64,000 bases of DNA, taken from Bathymodiolus brooksi. Lineage: Eukaryota > Mollusca > Bivalvia > Mytilida > Modiolidae. Below the pieces are notes generated by a model. It was given only the letters and a program-made list of their open reading frames with translations. It was not told the origin of the DNA and made no database searches. This document shows, piece after piece, positions 1 through 52,900 of this stretch. The stretch's first letter is position 1; each line of letters starts with the position of its first letter. The stretch lies in the NCBI GenBank assembly GCA_963680875.1, contig OY804585.1:47165414-47229413 (forward strand). The letters run 5' to 3'. The position numbers and the translations under genes were made by a program.

Positions 1-210
1 AATATAAGGGGGGACAGAGTCCATAATTCCTGGTCAATGTAAAGATATGGTGATAAGTTTAAATCTAATTGATCTGACATCACCATAGGTAACCTGATTT
101 GGTCTTGGGTTTAAAAAAATATGATTGTTTATACTTAGACTGCCTGCACAGCAAAATGTTCACAGCACAGAGTACTATCCTTTAACAAATTTAAGAATTT
201 TCAGTATTTT

Positions 211-325
211 TGCGACAGGTCTGTGGTTTTCTCCGGGTACTCCGGTTTCCTCCACCAATAAAACCGACCGCCACGATATAACTGAAATATTGTTGAAAGT
301 TGTGTTAAACACCACAAACCAAACT
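211..325 (+). mobile_element. SINE family 1, 3' fragment
   Basis: Matches the 3' half of the longer copies (GCGACAGGTCTGTGG ... CGCCACGATATAACTG ... GTTAAACACC). The tRNA-like head is missing. Confidence 0.75.
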
Positions 326-1508
326 AATAACTTAGAATTGTCATCTGTTGCTTAATTAGAATAAAAGACATTTTACCTTGTTCACAAATCTACTAGTAAT
401 GTCTATTAATATGATGGGCAAGACAATTATCAGTAACTCTACTGTTCTTTTTTTTTTTTATGCTTATAATCAATTATTTTGTACTTGATGGTCAGCTTGT
501 CTTTTTGATTAAAAGTAATTTTAAATCCATACAGACATTTTTATTGTCTCATTAAATTTGATATTCCAAACCTTAAATACTATAAAACAGTATTATAAAA
601 TTTTCATTACAAAGACCAAAAAAGAATGCTAATTTTTTTTTTTTTTTTTATTATCGTGCTATTTTAGTTGATCAATGGTGATTATGAAGACGTATGACAT
701 ACACAGAATAAAAAAAACTATTTTTGTCCTCTATAGTAAATCTTTTCTGTCTATATAATGACTTTGATTAATTAATCTACCATTAACATTTGTCATTAAC
801 AATTAATGCTTACCTGTGCTGAATACACAATCAGTATAATGTAGAGAGGGGAAAATAAAAAACAAACGAAAATAAAACTTTTTAAATTTGAACTTGAATT
901 GTTATTTAATCAAGGTCTCATGTTATGACATATCTAAATAATCTCTATGTATTAATAGTATTCAAATATTACTAAATGTATGATACATTGAAAACAGTTT
1001 TTACAGTTTGTTGTATTTTCTGAAAGTAGTCAATAAATATGATTCAAATATGTTTTTAAAAATTACCATAAATGGTTTTATATTACCAACATTTGTGCAT
1101 TATCTGCACAGCCTTTGGCTTCCAAAATCTCGGGAGAAAAAACATAGTTCGGGTATATAATTTGCATCAACTTTTAACCTGTTCGTGTGAAAGACAAATG
1201 CATCTATATACAGCCTAAAATTTGGCAAGTAAAAATGTGTAATGCAATGATAAACGTGTTCAATAATCAATAAACATTTCTATCCTTTGTGGGTAACATT
1301 TAGAAAAAAAAGAATAACTGTTAAAAGATCATGTTTTTTGTTTACTTTCTTTTAACAACTATCAATTTATTGTTATCTTAATTGTTATTAGTAATTACAA
1401 TTAAACATGATCAGAAGAATAAAATTTACTGACCACCGTTTTCAACTTTAATCACTTGCCATCAGCCTCATCACCCATATCTCCTTAACAGGAAACTGAA
1501 TATTATAT

Positions 1509-1627
1509 GTTATTCAGCTATGACATTCCCGGCTTAGGATCTATATTCCCTGAGGCGCAGCCTCAGGGAATATATAGCATAAGCCGGGAATGTCACATTA
1601 TATACCCTTGTCTGATAGCTGAATAAC
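1509..1627. repeat. Long near-perfect hairpin (inverted-repeat element)
   Basis: Inner arms 1522-1557 and 1560-1595 (TGACATTCCCGGCTTA ... TAAGCCGGGAATGTCA) around a 2-base loop. Outer 13-base arms GTTATTCAGCTAT (1509-1521) and its complement (1615-1627) are separated from the right inner arm by about 19 bases. It looks like a small inverted-repeat mobile element. Confidence 0.7.
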
Positions 1628-1743
1628 AGATATATTATGGATTTAACCATTAGTTTTTTTTAAAATACAACATCCAACTGTATTAAATATTTGCGTCTTT
1701 CATTTTCATTTTTTGTATCTCTAGATGTCGGTTTCCGTACCTT

Positions 1744-1979
1744 TGACGTCATTCTTCAATGACGTCAAAATATGTGTCACGTCATATTTCATGTATGGGG
1801 TGTCTCATGAAGGAAAATACTGTACTGAATCATTACAGTTTCATATGTAGTAAATTTTATAAACTTTATAAATATACCATTAATATATCACATAACAAAA
1901 CAACGGGTTTGCGAAACAGTTTCAATAATTTAAATGTTAACAACATGTAAATAAAACCTTTGTGTGGCCCCATGACGTC
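1744..1979. promoter_or_regulatory. Cluster of CRE-like TGACGTCA sites
   Basis: Perfect TGACGTCA palindromes at 1744-1751 and 1760-1767, with ACGTCA at 1779-1784 and TGACGTC at 1973-1979. TGACGTCA is the CREB/ATF consensus. A similar pair occurs at 41047-41063, so the cluster may simply be part of a dispersed repeat. No other promoter element was seen. Confidence 0.2.
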
Positions 1980-2444
1980 GAAAGTTTTCAAGGCTCAACG
2001 TTTTGTTTATTTGTTATGGTACAGCCGTGGAACATAGGAGTTTGCTGAATCGATCAGGTATTTGTGACGGAATTAACCGTTGTAATATTTTTTGTTCATG
2101 CAGCCGTTTTGAGTATAAAAACAGCATTTAATTTGGTAAAAATACATTTATTATTCCGTATTATACCATTGATTCAGTGAAGCGCAATGTTTTCTCGTCC
2201 ATGTTTTAATCGTTTTTGGGGACTGAAATATATACCCCGTCTGTTTTCCGAATATATGCTGACATTCAGGGTTGAAGAACCAATGAAAATATGTGTAACA
2301 AACTAAATCCGTAATATATTATAATATTCAAGACTAGAAAGCACACATTTTATGCAGTTATAATATGCTTCTGTTTAAATGATACTACTGTAACTTTTAT
2401 ATTGATGTTACACGTACACTACAATATCTTTCAGTCAAATCTAC

Positions 2445-2600
2445 CTTAAAGGACACCTCTGTATAACAAATCACTGTCTATAAAGGACAGTCTCATTTTT
2501 CCTATTTTTAGTGAATAGTACAAATGAGTTTAACCTGTATATAAAGGGCAGCTGCTCATAAAGGACACATTTTTAGGTTCCCTTGGATGTACTGTATTTT
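2445..2600. mobile_element. Small inverted-repeat element remnant
   Basis: Contains TTAACCTGTATATAAAGGGC and CATAAAGGACACATTTTTAG, also present at 5352-5446, and ends near GGATGTACTGTA. Related AACCTGTxTATA termini recur in other small elements of the window. Confidence 0.45.
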
Positions 2601-2713
2601 AAAAACAAGTTGAATACTTATAATAAAGCAATCTAGCAATAGTTTGAAAAAATTGAAATGACTAGTGCTTTCAAGGAGGACAACTCTTCATATATTTGAC
2701 AATTTTTCTGCAG

Positions 2714-43048
<40,335 letters not shown>

Positions 43049-43356
43049 TTGTATTGTACAGAACGAGCATGTGCCACTCACAGCTTTCAAGTTCCAAGTG
43101 ATTTATCCTGTAGAGGTTATTTGTCCAGACTTGTAGATCTCGAGTCGTTAATGATTAGTTTATTGCAGAGAAACAAACATCAAGAATTGTGACATTTTCA
43201 AAATGTTCATTTTTAACGTTGACTTGTTTGTATGGAGTGAATGTTGACAATTAATTTAGACAACCAATATTGATATGTATAAGGAAAGTTTAGTTACAAA
43301 AGTTTATCTACAACTAAGTGTGGAAAACACAGTAAGATGTTCCTTTGTATATTATA

Positions 43357-43523
43357 TACAGTCTAACCTGTTCATGCAGTCACCTGTATTTAAAGGTCAC
43401 CTTTTCTTACCTTGTCAAAGAAAATTTCATATGAATCAAACCTCTTTTAAGAGGTCACCTGTCTTATAAGACCACATTTTCTTTGCCCCAAGGGTGACTT
43501 CTTAATACAGGTTTAACTGTACT
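43357..43523. mobile_element. Small inverted-repeat element, copy 2
   Basis: Same family as 3846-4012: TACAGTCTAACCTGTTC to CAGGTTTAACTGTA. It lies 309 bases after the stop codon, so it may be transcribed in the 3' UTR. Confidence 0.65.
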
Positions 43524-44589
43524 AAGAAAATCAACAAATATTATCACAATTTATTACTGTTTTTATACATAACGTGTAATTATGATGTCTTAAAAAAAAC
43601 TTCTTAAGATTTTGTTATGATTAAGTTGATTTCATTAAATGATATTTGTATATTGCAACTTAAATACAAGCATAAGATAACTGTCAAATAATTTCCCTTA
43701 ATAACAGAGACTAAGCTTAGTATTTTTGCTGCAGTTGCCCAGCTAGACTCCCTAAAATAATAATTGTAGTTGCCCAGCATAAATTCTGGGGCTCAACAAC
43801 TAACTATGCATGCGAAATATTCTAAATTTCAGTAGCCTGCTGGGCTACTGTCTGAAAATTTTCAGAGGTCCAGGCTAAATTTTTGTGATCTTGGGATACT
43901 GGGCCCTTGATTAATTTTTTTCCCCTGTAGAAATATAAAAAAATTAGTACTCAAAAGACTATGTGATATAAATGTGATTATAAAACTTACACAATATTTG
44001 TATGTACACGCTTCGTGTTGTCTAACTGTAAATACAGGTAAATATGAGATATTTGATGTTAAAAAACATCTTATATACATTCTATAGTAAATTTCAATAA
44101 CTGGAGATTATTACAGGCTTTGATGAGTTAAAAATTGTGAAATATAACAACAATCATGAATTGTTCTCATCAGATTAAAATTTTGTCTATTTCAAAATTT
44201 AGTTGAATTTTTTTAGTTTATTTTTTCACACTTTCTAACTAAACTATGACATCAAAAATTAATGTTTGTTTCTTTAAAGTTTTCTGGAATATTTGTTGAA
44301 TGATATACAAGACACAAACCTATATATCTACAAACAAGGGAGACAACAATATATGAGACATAAAATTGTATTAAATATATGTTGTAAAATGATGTACCCC
44401 CCCCACGGTACAATGTAATACATTTGTGTTGTTTAAAAATCATTTGGTTTTTTAATAAATGAATAAAATAATAAAGCAATTTGTTTTAATTTTTTTTTTT
44501 CGTTTAAAAGTGGGAAAAGAAATTCTATGTGAAATTGTATAACAAATACCCAGTAACTTCCAAAAAATGAGTGAATAATATATAAAATT

Positions 44590-44645
44590 TGTTCATGCCA
44601 CAATATAGCTGAAATACTGCTAAAGTTGGCATTAAACACCAATAA
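44590..44645 (+). repeat. Orphan SINE-type 3' tail
   Basis: ATGCCACAATATAGCTGAAA to TTGGCATTAAACACCAATAA is a tail without a recognisable SINE body. Confidence 0.45.
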
Positions 44646-45683
44646 TCTCAAAAATGATATATTTGACGGAGATATTTTTTAATTGTCTTTTTCACTAGTA
44701 CCTAAATTTTTTTTTTAAATATCATTTGAAAAGGAATTTTTACTGAGGGTCTGAATTTTCTAGATTTTTTTTAAAGACGTGAAATGAATGTGCAGAGGTA
44801 TGACCAAATATTTAAAAACCAAAGCAAATTAATCAGGGAAAGATAACTTCTTGCCTAATCGTAGTTCTAGTTTTATACCTGTGTGTATGTGTTGACACAT
44901 GTTTGTTACATTGTGATTTGTTGATTGGGAAAACTACCAGCAATAAATGTGTACTGTTTTTGTAACTTTCGATATTTACGAGAATTTAGGATGGAGATCT
45001 TTCATGTAAGCAGGGGATGCATCTTCATGTGTCATCTGATATTTTTTCTCTCCTAGCTAATCATCTTTTAAGATTATTCAAATATATTTCCTTCAGAAAC
45101 TGTTAACACTTCATTGTTGACCCCCACCCCCCACCCCCCAGTTTATTAATCAAAGAACTTTTTTTCATGAATTTTTTTGTGATGGACAGATTTTATCTGT
45201 GATACTTTTCATCTTTGTTTCTCAATTAAAATTCAATTATATCTATGTACAGAAATGTTATCCTCTATTGTAAATTTTAAATTCTCCTTCTTATCTCTCT
45301 TCTGTTTATTTATCTTACGAGTTTCACCAGACAGTTAATGTACTAACCTACTTTGAACAAAAATACTTCTCTGTATGCACGTTTTTTGTGTTATTTTATG
45401 TTATTAAGGTGCTATTTCTGTGGACCAACTGTAAAATTGTATAAATGTTATTACTTACCTTTACCAAAGTATGTCGTGCTTCAGATTGTGTAAATAACAC
45501 AGAATGTTCGTTATAATATACAAAATATGTATATAATTCTAAAAATATATTTACATCTGCATTTTGTACATTGTTATAGAACGAGTGAATGCTTAAAAAA
45601 ATTTAATATTTTTTACTGTAAAATGTTGAAATGTTATGCATTATTTTTGTGGGCGTTTTGTCTTTCAGTGTTTTTCAATGTTA

Positions 45684-45772
45684 ATTTTGAGATTATGATA
45701 CTACAGATTAATAATTCAGTTGAATTATTGTGATTATGATACTACAGATTAATAGTTCAGTTGAATTATTGT
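45684..45772. repeat. 45-bp tandem duplication
   Basis: GATTATGATACTACAGATTA + ATAATTCAGTTGAATTATTG occurs twice in a row with one base difference. Confidence 0.8.
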
Positions 45773-46084
45773 GCAATATATTCAATGTACAAACTTTTAT
45801 TTTTAATCAAGAGAAAATGCATAATTTGTTTCAATCATCAGGAGTAATTTTCAGATTTGTTAAAAAGTTTCAATATTTGTATTATCCAGTGTACCTTTAT
45901 ACATTAGAAATTATTCTTGGCAAATTATGTAATTTTCAATAAAAATATTCTCAGCATTGAAAAAGAACATAACCGAGATTGTAAGGGAAATTGAACCAGT
46001 ATTACGATGTTGTCATGATACCTGGATTACTTATAAAATTTTCAATTAATATTAAAAAAATAAACTTCTTACAGTTAGGAGAAA

Positions 46085-46292
46085 CAATAGACCCTTTCAA
46101 GATAACTGCGGTCCTACATTCATCCGGGACATTTGTGAGAGGAAAAATGCCAATTTCGTGGAAAAATCGTGACTTCTTAAGCACATTAAATTGTTCTATG
46201 GCGTCATTTTATGGGAAAGGCTATTATTACCTCTCACAAATGTACCAGATGAATGCAGGACCACAGTTATCCTGAAAGGGTCTATTAGAAAA
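46085..46292. repeat. Imperfect hairpin element
   Basis: AATAGACCCTTTCAAGATAAC at the left and GTTATCCTGAAAGGGTCTATT at the right. Arms of about 65-70 bases pair, including CATTTGTGAGAGG with CCTCTCACAAATG. Confidence 0.8.
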
Positions 46293-46573
46293 TATTATGA
46301 AGTTTTCGACATGGTGATGTCATTTTTTTTTAAACTGTTACTGCACTATGTATAAATTTTTATACAAGAATCACAGAATTTAGAAATTATCATAATTATT
46401 GATTGATTGTTTATATGAGACAACCTTATGAGATTATGTCTTTAATTATTTCTAATTGTAGTCTAGTCAATTTTGTTTATATAAAAGTTAATATACGTTA
46501 CTGATTATAAATAAATAAGCATAAATATCATTTTAAAAAAAAAAATTTGTGCATTATATAGTTATGAAAGTAA

Positions 46574-46603
46574 TGCAGTGAACCCTGTCTATGCTGAAAC
46601 TAA
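46574..46603. mobile_element. Left end of the satellite-progenitor element
   Basis: CAGTGAACCCTGTCTATGC matches the inverted end of the 35466-36123 element (CAGTGAAACCTGTCTA in complement). A SINE 2 copy interrupts it before the satellite begins. Confidence 0.5.
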
Positions 46604-46970
46604 TCGCATCTGTGGAATAATGGTTAGCGTGCTCGCCATGAGTGTGGTAGATCGTGGGTTCGAGCTTTGGTCATGTCAAACCAAAGACTATGAAATTTGT
46701 ATTTATTGCTTCTCTGCTAAGCACACAGCATTAAGGAGTAAGAACAAAGACTGGTTGGCATGAAATTAGAATGATGTGTCCGAGTGGAGCGACATGTCTA
46801 CCGGTGGACTGTTGTTTCCATGAGATAGCACTATATAAATCAAACTCATTGTGTTGGTCTAGAGCAAAGCGGGCCTCATCATCATCTCATTGAAAATTAA
46901 CTTGCTCTCACTGATATAGCTGAAATATTACTGAGTTGCCTTTCAAGCAAAAATCACCCACTCACTCACT
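46604..46970 (+). mobile_element. SINE family 2 copy next to the satellite
   Basis: Head ATCTGTGGAATAATGGTTAG, B-box GTGGGTTCGAGC, tail at about 46905-46970. It splits an element whose left end is at 46574 (CAGTGAACCCTGTCTATGC) and whose remainder leads into the satellite. Confidence 0.83.
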
Positions 46971-49900
46971 CTAAGCCAAACCCTGAATAAAATGAATCCT
47001 GTATTATAAACCGAGCTTTGAATCAAACAGAATCCTGTATAAACCAAACCTTGAATAAAACAGAATCCTGTGCAAACCAAACCTTGAATAAAACAGAATC
47101 CTGTCTAAACCAAACTCTGAATAAAACAGAATCCTGTATAAACCACACTCTGAATAAAACAGAATCCTGAATAAACCAAACCTTGAATAAAACAGAATCC
47201 TGAATAAACCACACTCTGAATAAAACAGAATCCTGTATAAACCAAACCTTGAATAAAACAGAATCCTGAATAAACCAAACTGAATAAAACAGAATCCTGT
47301 ATAAACCAAACTCTGAATAAAACAGAATCCTGAATAAACCACACTGAATAAAACAGAATCCTGTATAAACCAAACTCTGAATAAAACAGAATCCTGTATA
47401 AACCAAACTCTGAATAAAACAGAATCATCTATAAACCAAACTCTGAATAAAACAGAATCATGTATAAACCAAACTCAGAATAAAACAGAATCCTGTATAA
47501 ACCAAACTCTGAATAAACCAGAATCCTGTATAAACCAAACCTTGAATAAAACAGAATCCTGTATAAACCAAACTCGGAATAAAACAGAATCCTGTATAAA
47601 CCAAACTCTGAATAAAACAGAATCCTGAATAAAACAGAATCCTGTATAAACCAAACTCTGAATAAAACAGAATCCCGAATAAACCAAACTGAATAAAACA
47701 GAATCCTAAATAAACCAAACTCTGAATAAAACAGAATCCTGTATAAACCAAACCTTGAATAAAACAGAATCCTGTATAAACCAAACTCTGAATAAAACAG
47801 AATCCTGTATAAACCAAACTGAATAAAACAGAATCTTGTATGAACCACACTCTGAATAAAACAATCCTGTATAAGCCAAACCTTGAATAAAACAGAATCC
47901 TGTCTAAACCAATCTCTGAATAAAACAGAATCGTGAATAAACCAAACTCTGAATAAAACAGAATCCTGAATAAACCAAACTCTGAATAAAACAATCCTGT
48001 ATAAACCAAACTCTGAATAAAACAGAATCCTGAATAAAACAGAATCCTGTATAAACCACACTCTGAATAAAACAGAATCCTGAATAAACCAAACTCTGAA
48101 TAAAAACAGAATCCTGTATAAACCACACTCTGAATAAAACAGAATCCTGAATAAACCAAACCCTGAATAAAACAGAATCCTGTATAAACCACACTGAATA
48201 AAAACAGAATCCTGAATAAACCAAACCCTGAATAAACCAAACTCTGAATAAAACAGAATCCTGTATAAACCACTCTGAATAAAACAGAATCCTGTATACA
48301 CCACACTCTGAATAAAACAGAATACTGTATAAACCAAACTCTGAATAAAACAGAATCCTGAATAAACCAAATTCTGAATAAAACAGAATCCTGTATAAAC
48401 CACACTCTGAATAAAACAGAATCCTGAATAAAACAGAATCCTGAATAAACCACACTGAATAAAAACAGAATCCTGTATAAACCAAACTCGGAATAAAACA
48501 GAATCCTGTATAAACCAAACTCTGAATAAAACAGAATCCTGAATAAAACAGAATCCTGTATAAACCAAACTCGGAATAAAACAGAATCCTGTATAAACCA
48601 AACTCGGAATAAAACAGAATCCTGTATAAACCAAACTCTGAATAAAACAGAATCCTGAATAAAACAGAATCCTGTATAAACCAAACTCTGAATAAAACAG
48701 AATCCTGAATAAACCAAACTGAATAAAACAGAATCCTGTATAAACCAAACTCTGAATAAAACAGAATCCTGTATAAACCAAACCTTGAATAAAACAGAAT
48801 CCTGTATAAACCAAACTGAATAAAACAGAATCTTGTATGAACCACACTCTGAATAAAACAATCCTGTATAAGCCAAACCTTGAATAAAACAGAATCCTGT
48901 ATAAACCAAACCTTGAATAAAACAGAATCCTGTATAAACCAAACTCTGAATAAAACAGAATCCTGTATAAACCAAACTGAATAAAACAGAATCTTGTATG
49001 AACCACACTCTGAATAAAACAATCCTGTATAAGCCAAACCTTGAATAAAACAGAATCCTGTCTAAACCAATCTCTGAATAAAACAGAATCGTGAATAAAC
49101 CAAACTCTGAATAAAACAGAATCCTGAATAAAACAATCCTGTATAAACCAAACTCTGAATAAAACAGAATCTTGAATAAACCAAACTCTGAATAAAACAG
49201 AATCCTGTATAAACCACACTCTGAATAAAACAGAATCCTGAATAAACCAAACTCTGAATAAAAACAGAATCCTGTATAAACCACACTCTGAATAAAACAG
49301 AATCCTGAATAAACCAAACCCTGAATAAAACAGAATCCTGTATAAACCACACTGAATAAAAACAGAATCCTGAATAAACCAAACTCTGAATAAAACAGAA
49401 TCCTGTATAAACCACTCTGAATAAAACAGAATCCTGTATACACCACACTCTGAATAAAACAGAATACTGTATAAACCAAACTGAATAAAACAGAATCCTG
49501 AATAAACCAAACTCTGAATAAAACAATCCTGTATAAACCAAACTCTGAATAAAACAGAATCCTGAATAAACCAAATTCTGAATAAAACAGAATACTGTAT
49601 AAACCACACTCTGAATAAAACAGAATCCTGAATAAACCAAACCCTGAATAAAACAGAATACTGAATAAACCACACTGAATAAAAACAGAATCCTGTATAA
49701 ACCAAACTCGGAATAAAACAGAATCCTGTATAAACCACACTGAATAAAAACAGAATCCTGTATAAACCAAACTCTGAATAAAACAGAATCCTGTATAAAC
49801 CAAACTCTGAATAAAACAGAATCCTGAATAAACCAAACTGAATAAAACAGAATCCTGTATAAACCAAACTCTGAATAAAACAGAATCCTGTATAAACCAA

Positions 49901-52900
49901 ACCTTGAATAAAACAGAATCCTGTATAAACCAAACTCTGAATAAAACAGAATCCTGTATAAACCAAACTGAATAAAACAGAATCTTGTATGAACCACACT
50001 CTGAATAAAACAATCCTGTATAAGCCAAACCTTGAATAAAACAGAATCCTGTCTAAACCAATCTCTGAATAAAACAGAATCGTGAATAAACCAAACTCTG
50101 AATAAAACAGAATCCTGAATAAACCAAACTCTGAATAAAACAATCCTGTATAAACCAAACTCTGAATAAAACAGAATCCTGAATAAAACAGAATCCTGTA
50201 TAAACCACACTCTGAATAAAACAGAATCCTGAATAAACCAAACTCTGAATAAAAACAGAATCCTGTATAAACCACACTCTGAATAAAACAGAATCCTGAA
50301 TAAACCAAACCCTGAATAAAACAGAATCCTGTATAAACCACACTGAATAAAAACAGAATCCTGAATAAACCAAACCCTGAATAAACCAAACTCTGAATAA
50401 AACAGATTCCTGTATAAACCACTCTGAATAAAACAGAATCCTGTATACACCACACTCTGAATAAAACAGAATACTGTATAAACCAAACTGAATAAAACAG
50501 AATCCTGAATAAACCAAACTCTGAATAAAACAGAATCCTGTATAAACCAAACTCTGAATAAAACAGAATCCTGAATAAACCAAATTCTGAATAAAACAGA
50601 ATCCTGTATAAACCACACTCTGAATAAAACAGAATCCTGAATAAACCAAACCCTGAATAAAACAGAATCCTGAATAAACCACACTGAATAAAAACAGAAT
50701 CCTGTATAAACCAAACTCGGAATAAAACAGAATCCTGAATAAAACAGAATCCTGTATAAACCAAACTCTGAATAAAACAGAATCCTGAATAAACCAAACT
50801 GAATAAAACAGAATCCTGTATAAACCAAACTCTGAATAAAACAGAATCCTGTATAAACCAAACCTTGAATAAAACAGAATCCTGTATAAACCAAACTCTG
50901 AATAAAACAGAATCCTGTATAAACCAAACTGAATAAAACAGAATCTTGTATGAACCACACTCTGAATAAAACAATCCTGTATAAGCCAAACCTTGAATAA
51001 AACAGAATCCTGTATAAACCAAACCTTGAATAAAACAGAATCCTGTATAAACCAAACTCTGAATAAAACAGAATCCTGTATAAACCAAACTGAATAAAAC
51101 AGAATCTTGTATGAACCACACTCTGAATAAAACAATCCTGTATAAGCCAAACCTTGAATAAAACAGAATCCTGTCTAAACCAATCTCTGAATAAAACAGA
51201 ATCGTGAATAAACCAAACTCTGAATAAAACAGAATCCTGAATAAAACAGAATCCTGTATAAACCAAACTGAATAAAACAGAATCTTGTATGAACCACACT
51301 CTGAATAAAACAATCCTGTATAAGCCAAACCTTGAATAAAACAGAATCCTGTCTAAACCAATCTCTGAATAAAACAGAATCTTGAATAAACCAAACTCTG
51401 AATAAAACAGAATCCTGTATAAACCACACTCTGAATAAAACAGAATCCTGAATAAACCAAACTCTGAATAAAAACAGAATCCTGTATAAACCACACTCTG
51501 AATAAAACAGAATCCTGAATAAAACAGAATCCTGTATAAACCACACTGAATAAAAACAGAATCCTGAATAAACCAAACCCTGAATAAACCAAACTCTGAA
51601 TAAAACAGAATCCTGAATAAACCACTCTGAATAAAACAGAATCCTGTATACACCACACTCTGAATAAAACAGAATACTGTATAAACCAAACTGAATAAAA
51701 CAGAATCCTGAATAAACCAAACTCTGAATAAAACAATCCTGTATAAACCAAACTCTGAATAAAACAGAATCCTGAATAAACCAAATTATGAATAAAACAG
51801 AATCCTGTATAAACCACACTCTGAATAAAACAGAATCCTGAATAAACCAAACCCTGAATAAAACAGAATCCTGAATAAACCACACTGAATAAAAACAGAA
51901 TCCTGTATAAACCAAACTCGGAATAAAACAGAATCCTGTATAAACCACACTGAATAAAAACAGAATCCTGTATAAACCAAACTCTGAATAAAACAGAATC
52001 CTGTATAAACCAAACTCTGAATAAAACAGAATCCTGAATAAACCAAACTGAATAAAACAGAATCCTGTATAAACCAAACTCTGAATAAAACAGAATCCTG
52101 TATAAACCAAACCTTGAATAAAACAGAATCCTGTATAAACCAAACTCTGAATAAAACAGAATCCTGAATAAAACAGAATCCTGTATAAACCAAACTCTGA
52201 ATAAAACAGAATCCTGTATAAACCAAACCTTGAATAAAACAGAATCCTGTATAAACCAAACTCTGAATAAAACAGAATCCTGTATAAACCAAACTGAATA
52301 AAACAGAATCTTGTATGAACCACACTCTGAATAAAACAATCCTGTATAAGCCAAACCTTGAATAAAACAGAATCCTGTCTAAACCAATCTCTGAATAAAA
52401 CAGAATCGTGAATAAACCAAACTCTGAATAAAACAGAATCCTGAATAAAACAATCCTGTATAAACCAAACTCTGAATAAAACAGAATCTTGAATAAACCA
52501 AACTCTGAATACAACAGAATCCTGTATAAACCACACTCTGAATAAAACAGAATCCTGAATAAACCAAACTCTGAATAAAAACAGAATCCTGTATAAACCA
52601 CACTCTGAATAAAACAGAATCCTGAATAAACCAAACCCTGAATAAAACAGAATCCTGTATAAACCACACTGAATAAAAACAGAATCCTGAATAAACCAAA
52701 CCCTGAATAAACCAAACTCTGAATAAAACAGAATCCTGTATAAACCACTCTGAATAAAACAGAATCCTGTATACACCACACTCTGAATAAAACAGAATAC
52801 TGTATAAACCAAACTGAATAAAACAGAATCCTGAATAAACCAAACTCTGAATAAAACAATCCTGTATAAACCAAACTCTGAATAAAACAGAATCCTGAAT

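Larger units (their letters stand above)
1..2713. other. Intronic or upstream sequence without a recognised exon
   Basis: Contains a SINE fragment (211-325), a near-perfect hairpin (1509-1627), clustered TGACGTCA sites (1744-1979) and an element remnant (about 2445-2600). I searched for the RIPOR N-terminal helix that should precede exon 1 and found nothing convincing, so this is probably intron. Confidence 0.5.
43049..45950 (+). other. Downstream / probable 3' UTR region
   Basis: AT-rich sequence with no supported coding region. Candidate AATAAA polyadenylation signals lie at 44454-44459, 44462-44467 and 45938-45943; which one is used cannot be told from sequence alone. It includes a short inverted-repeat element at 43357-43523 and a 45-bp tandem duplication near 45684-45770. 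Confidence 0.35.
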
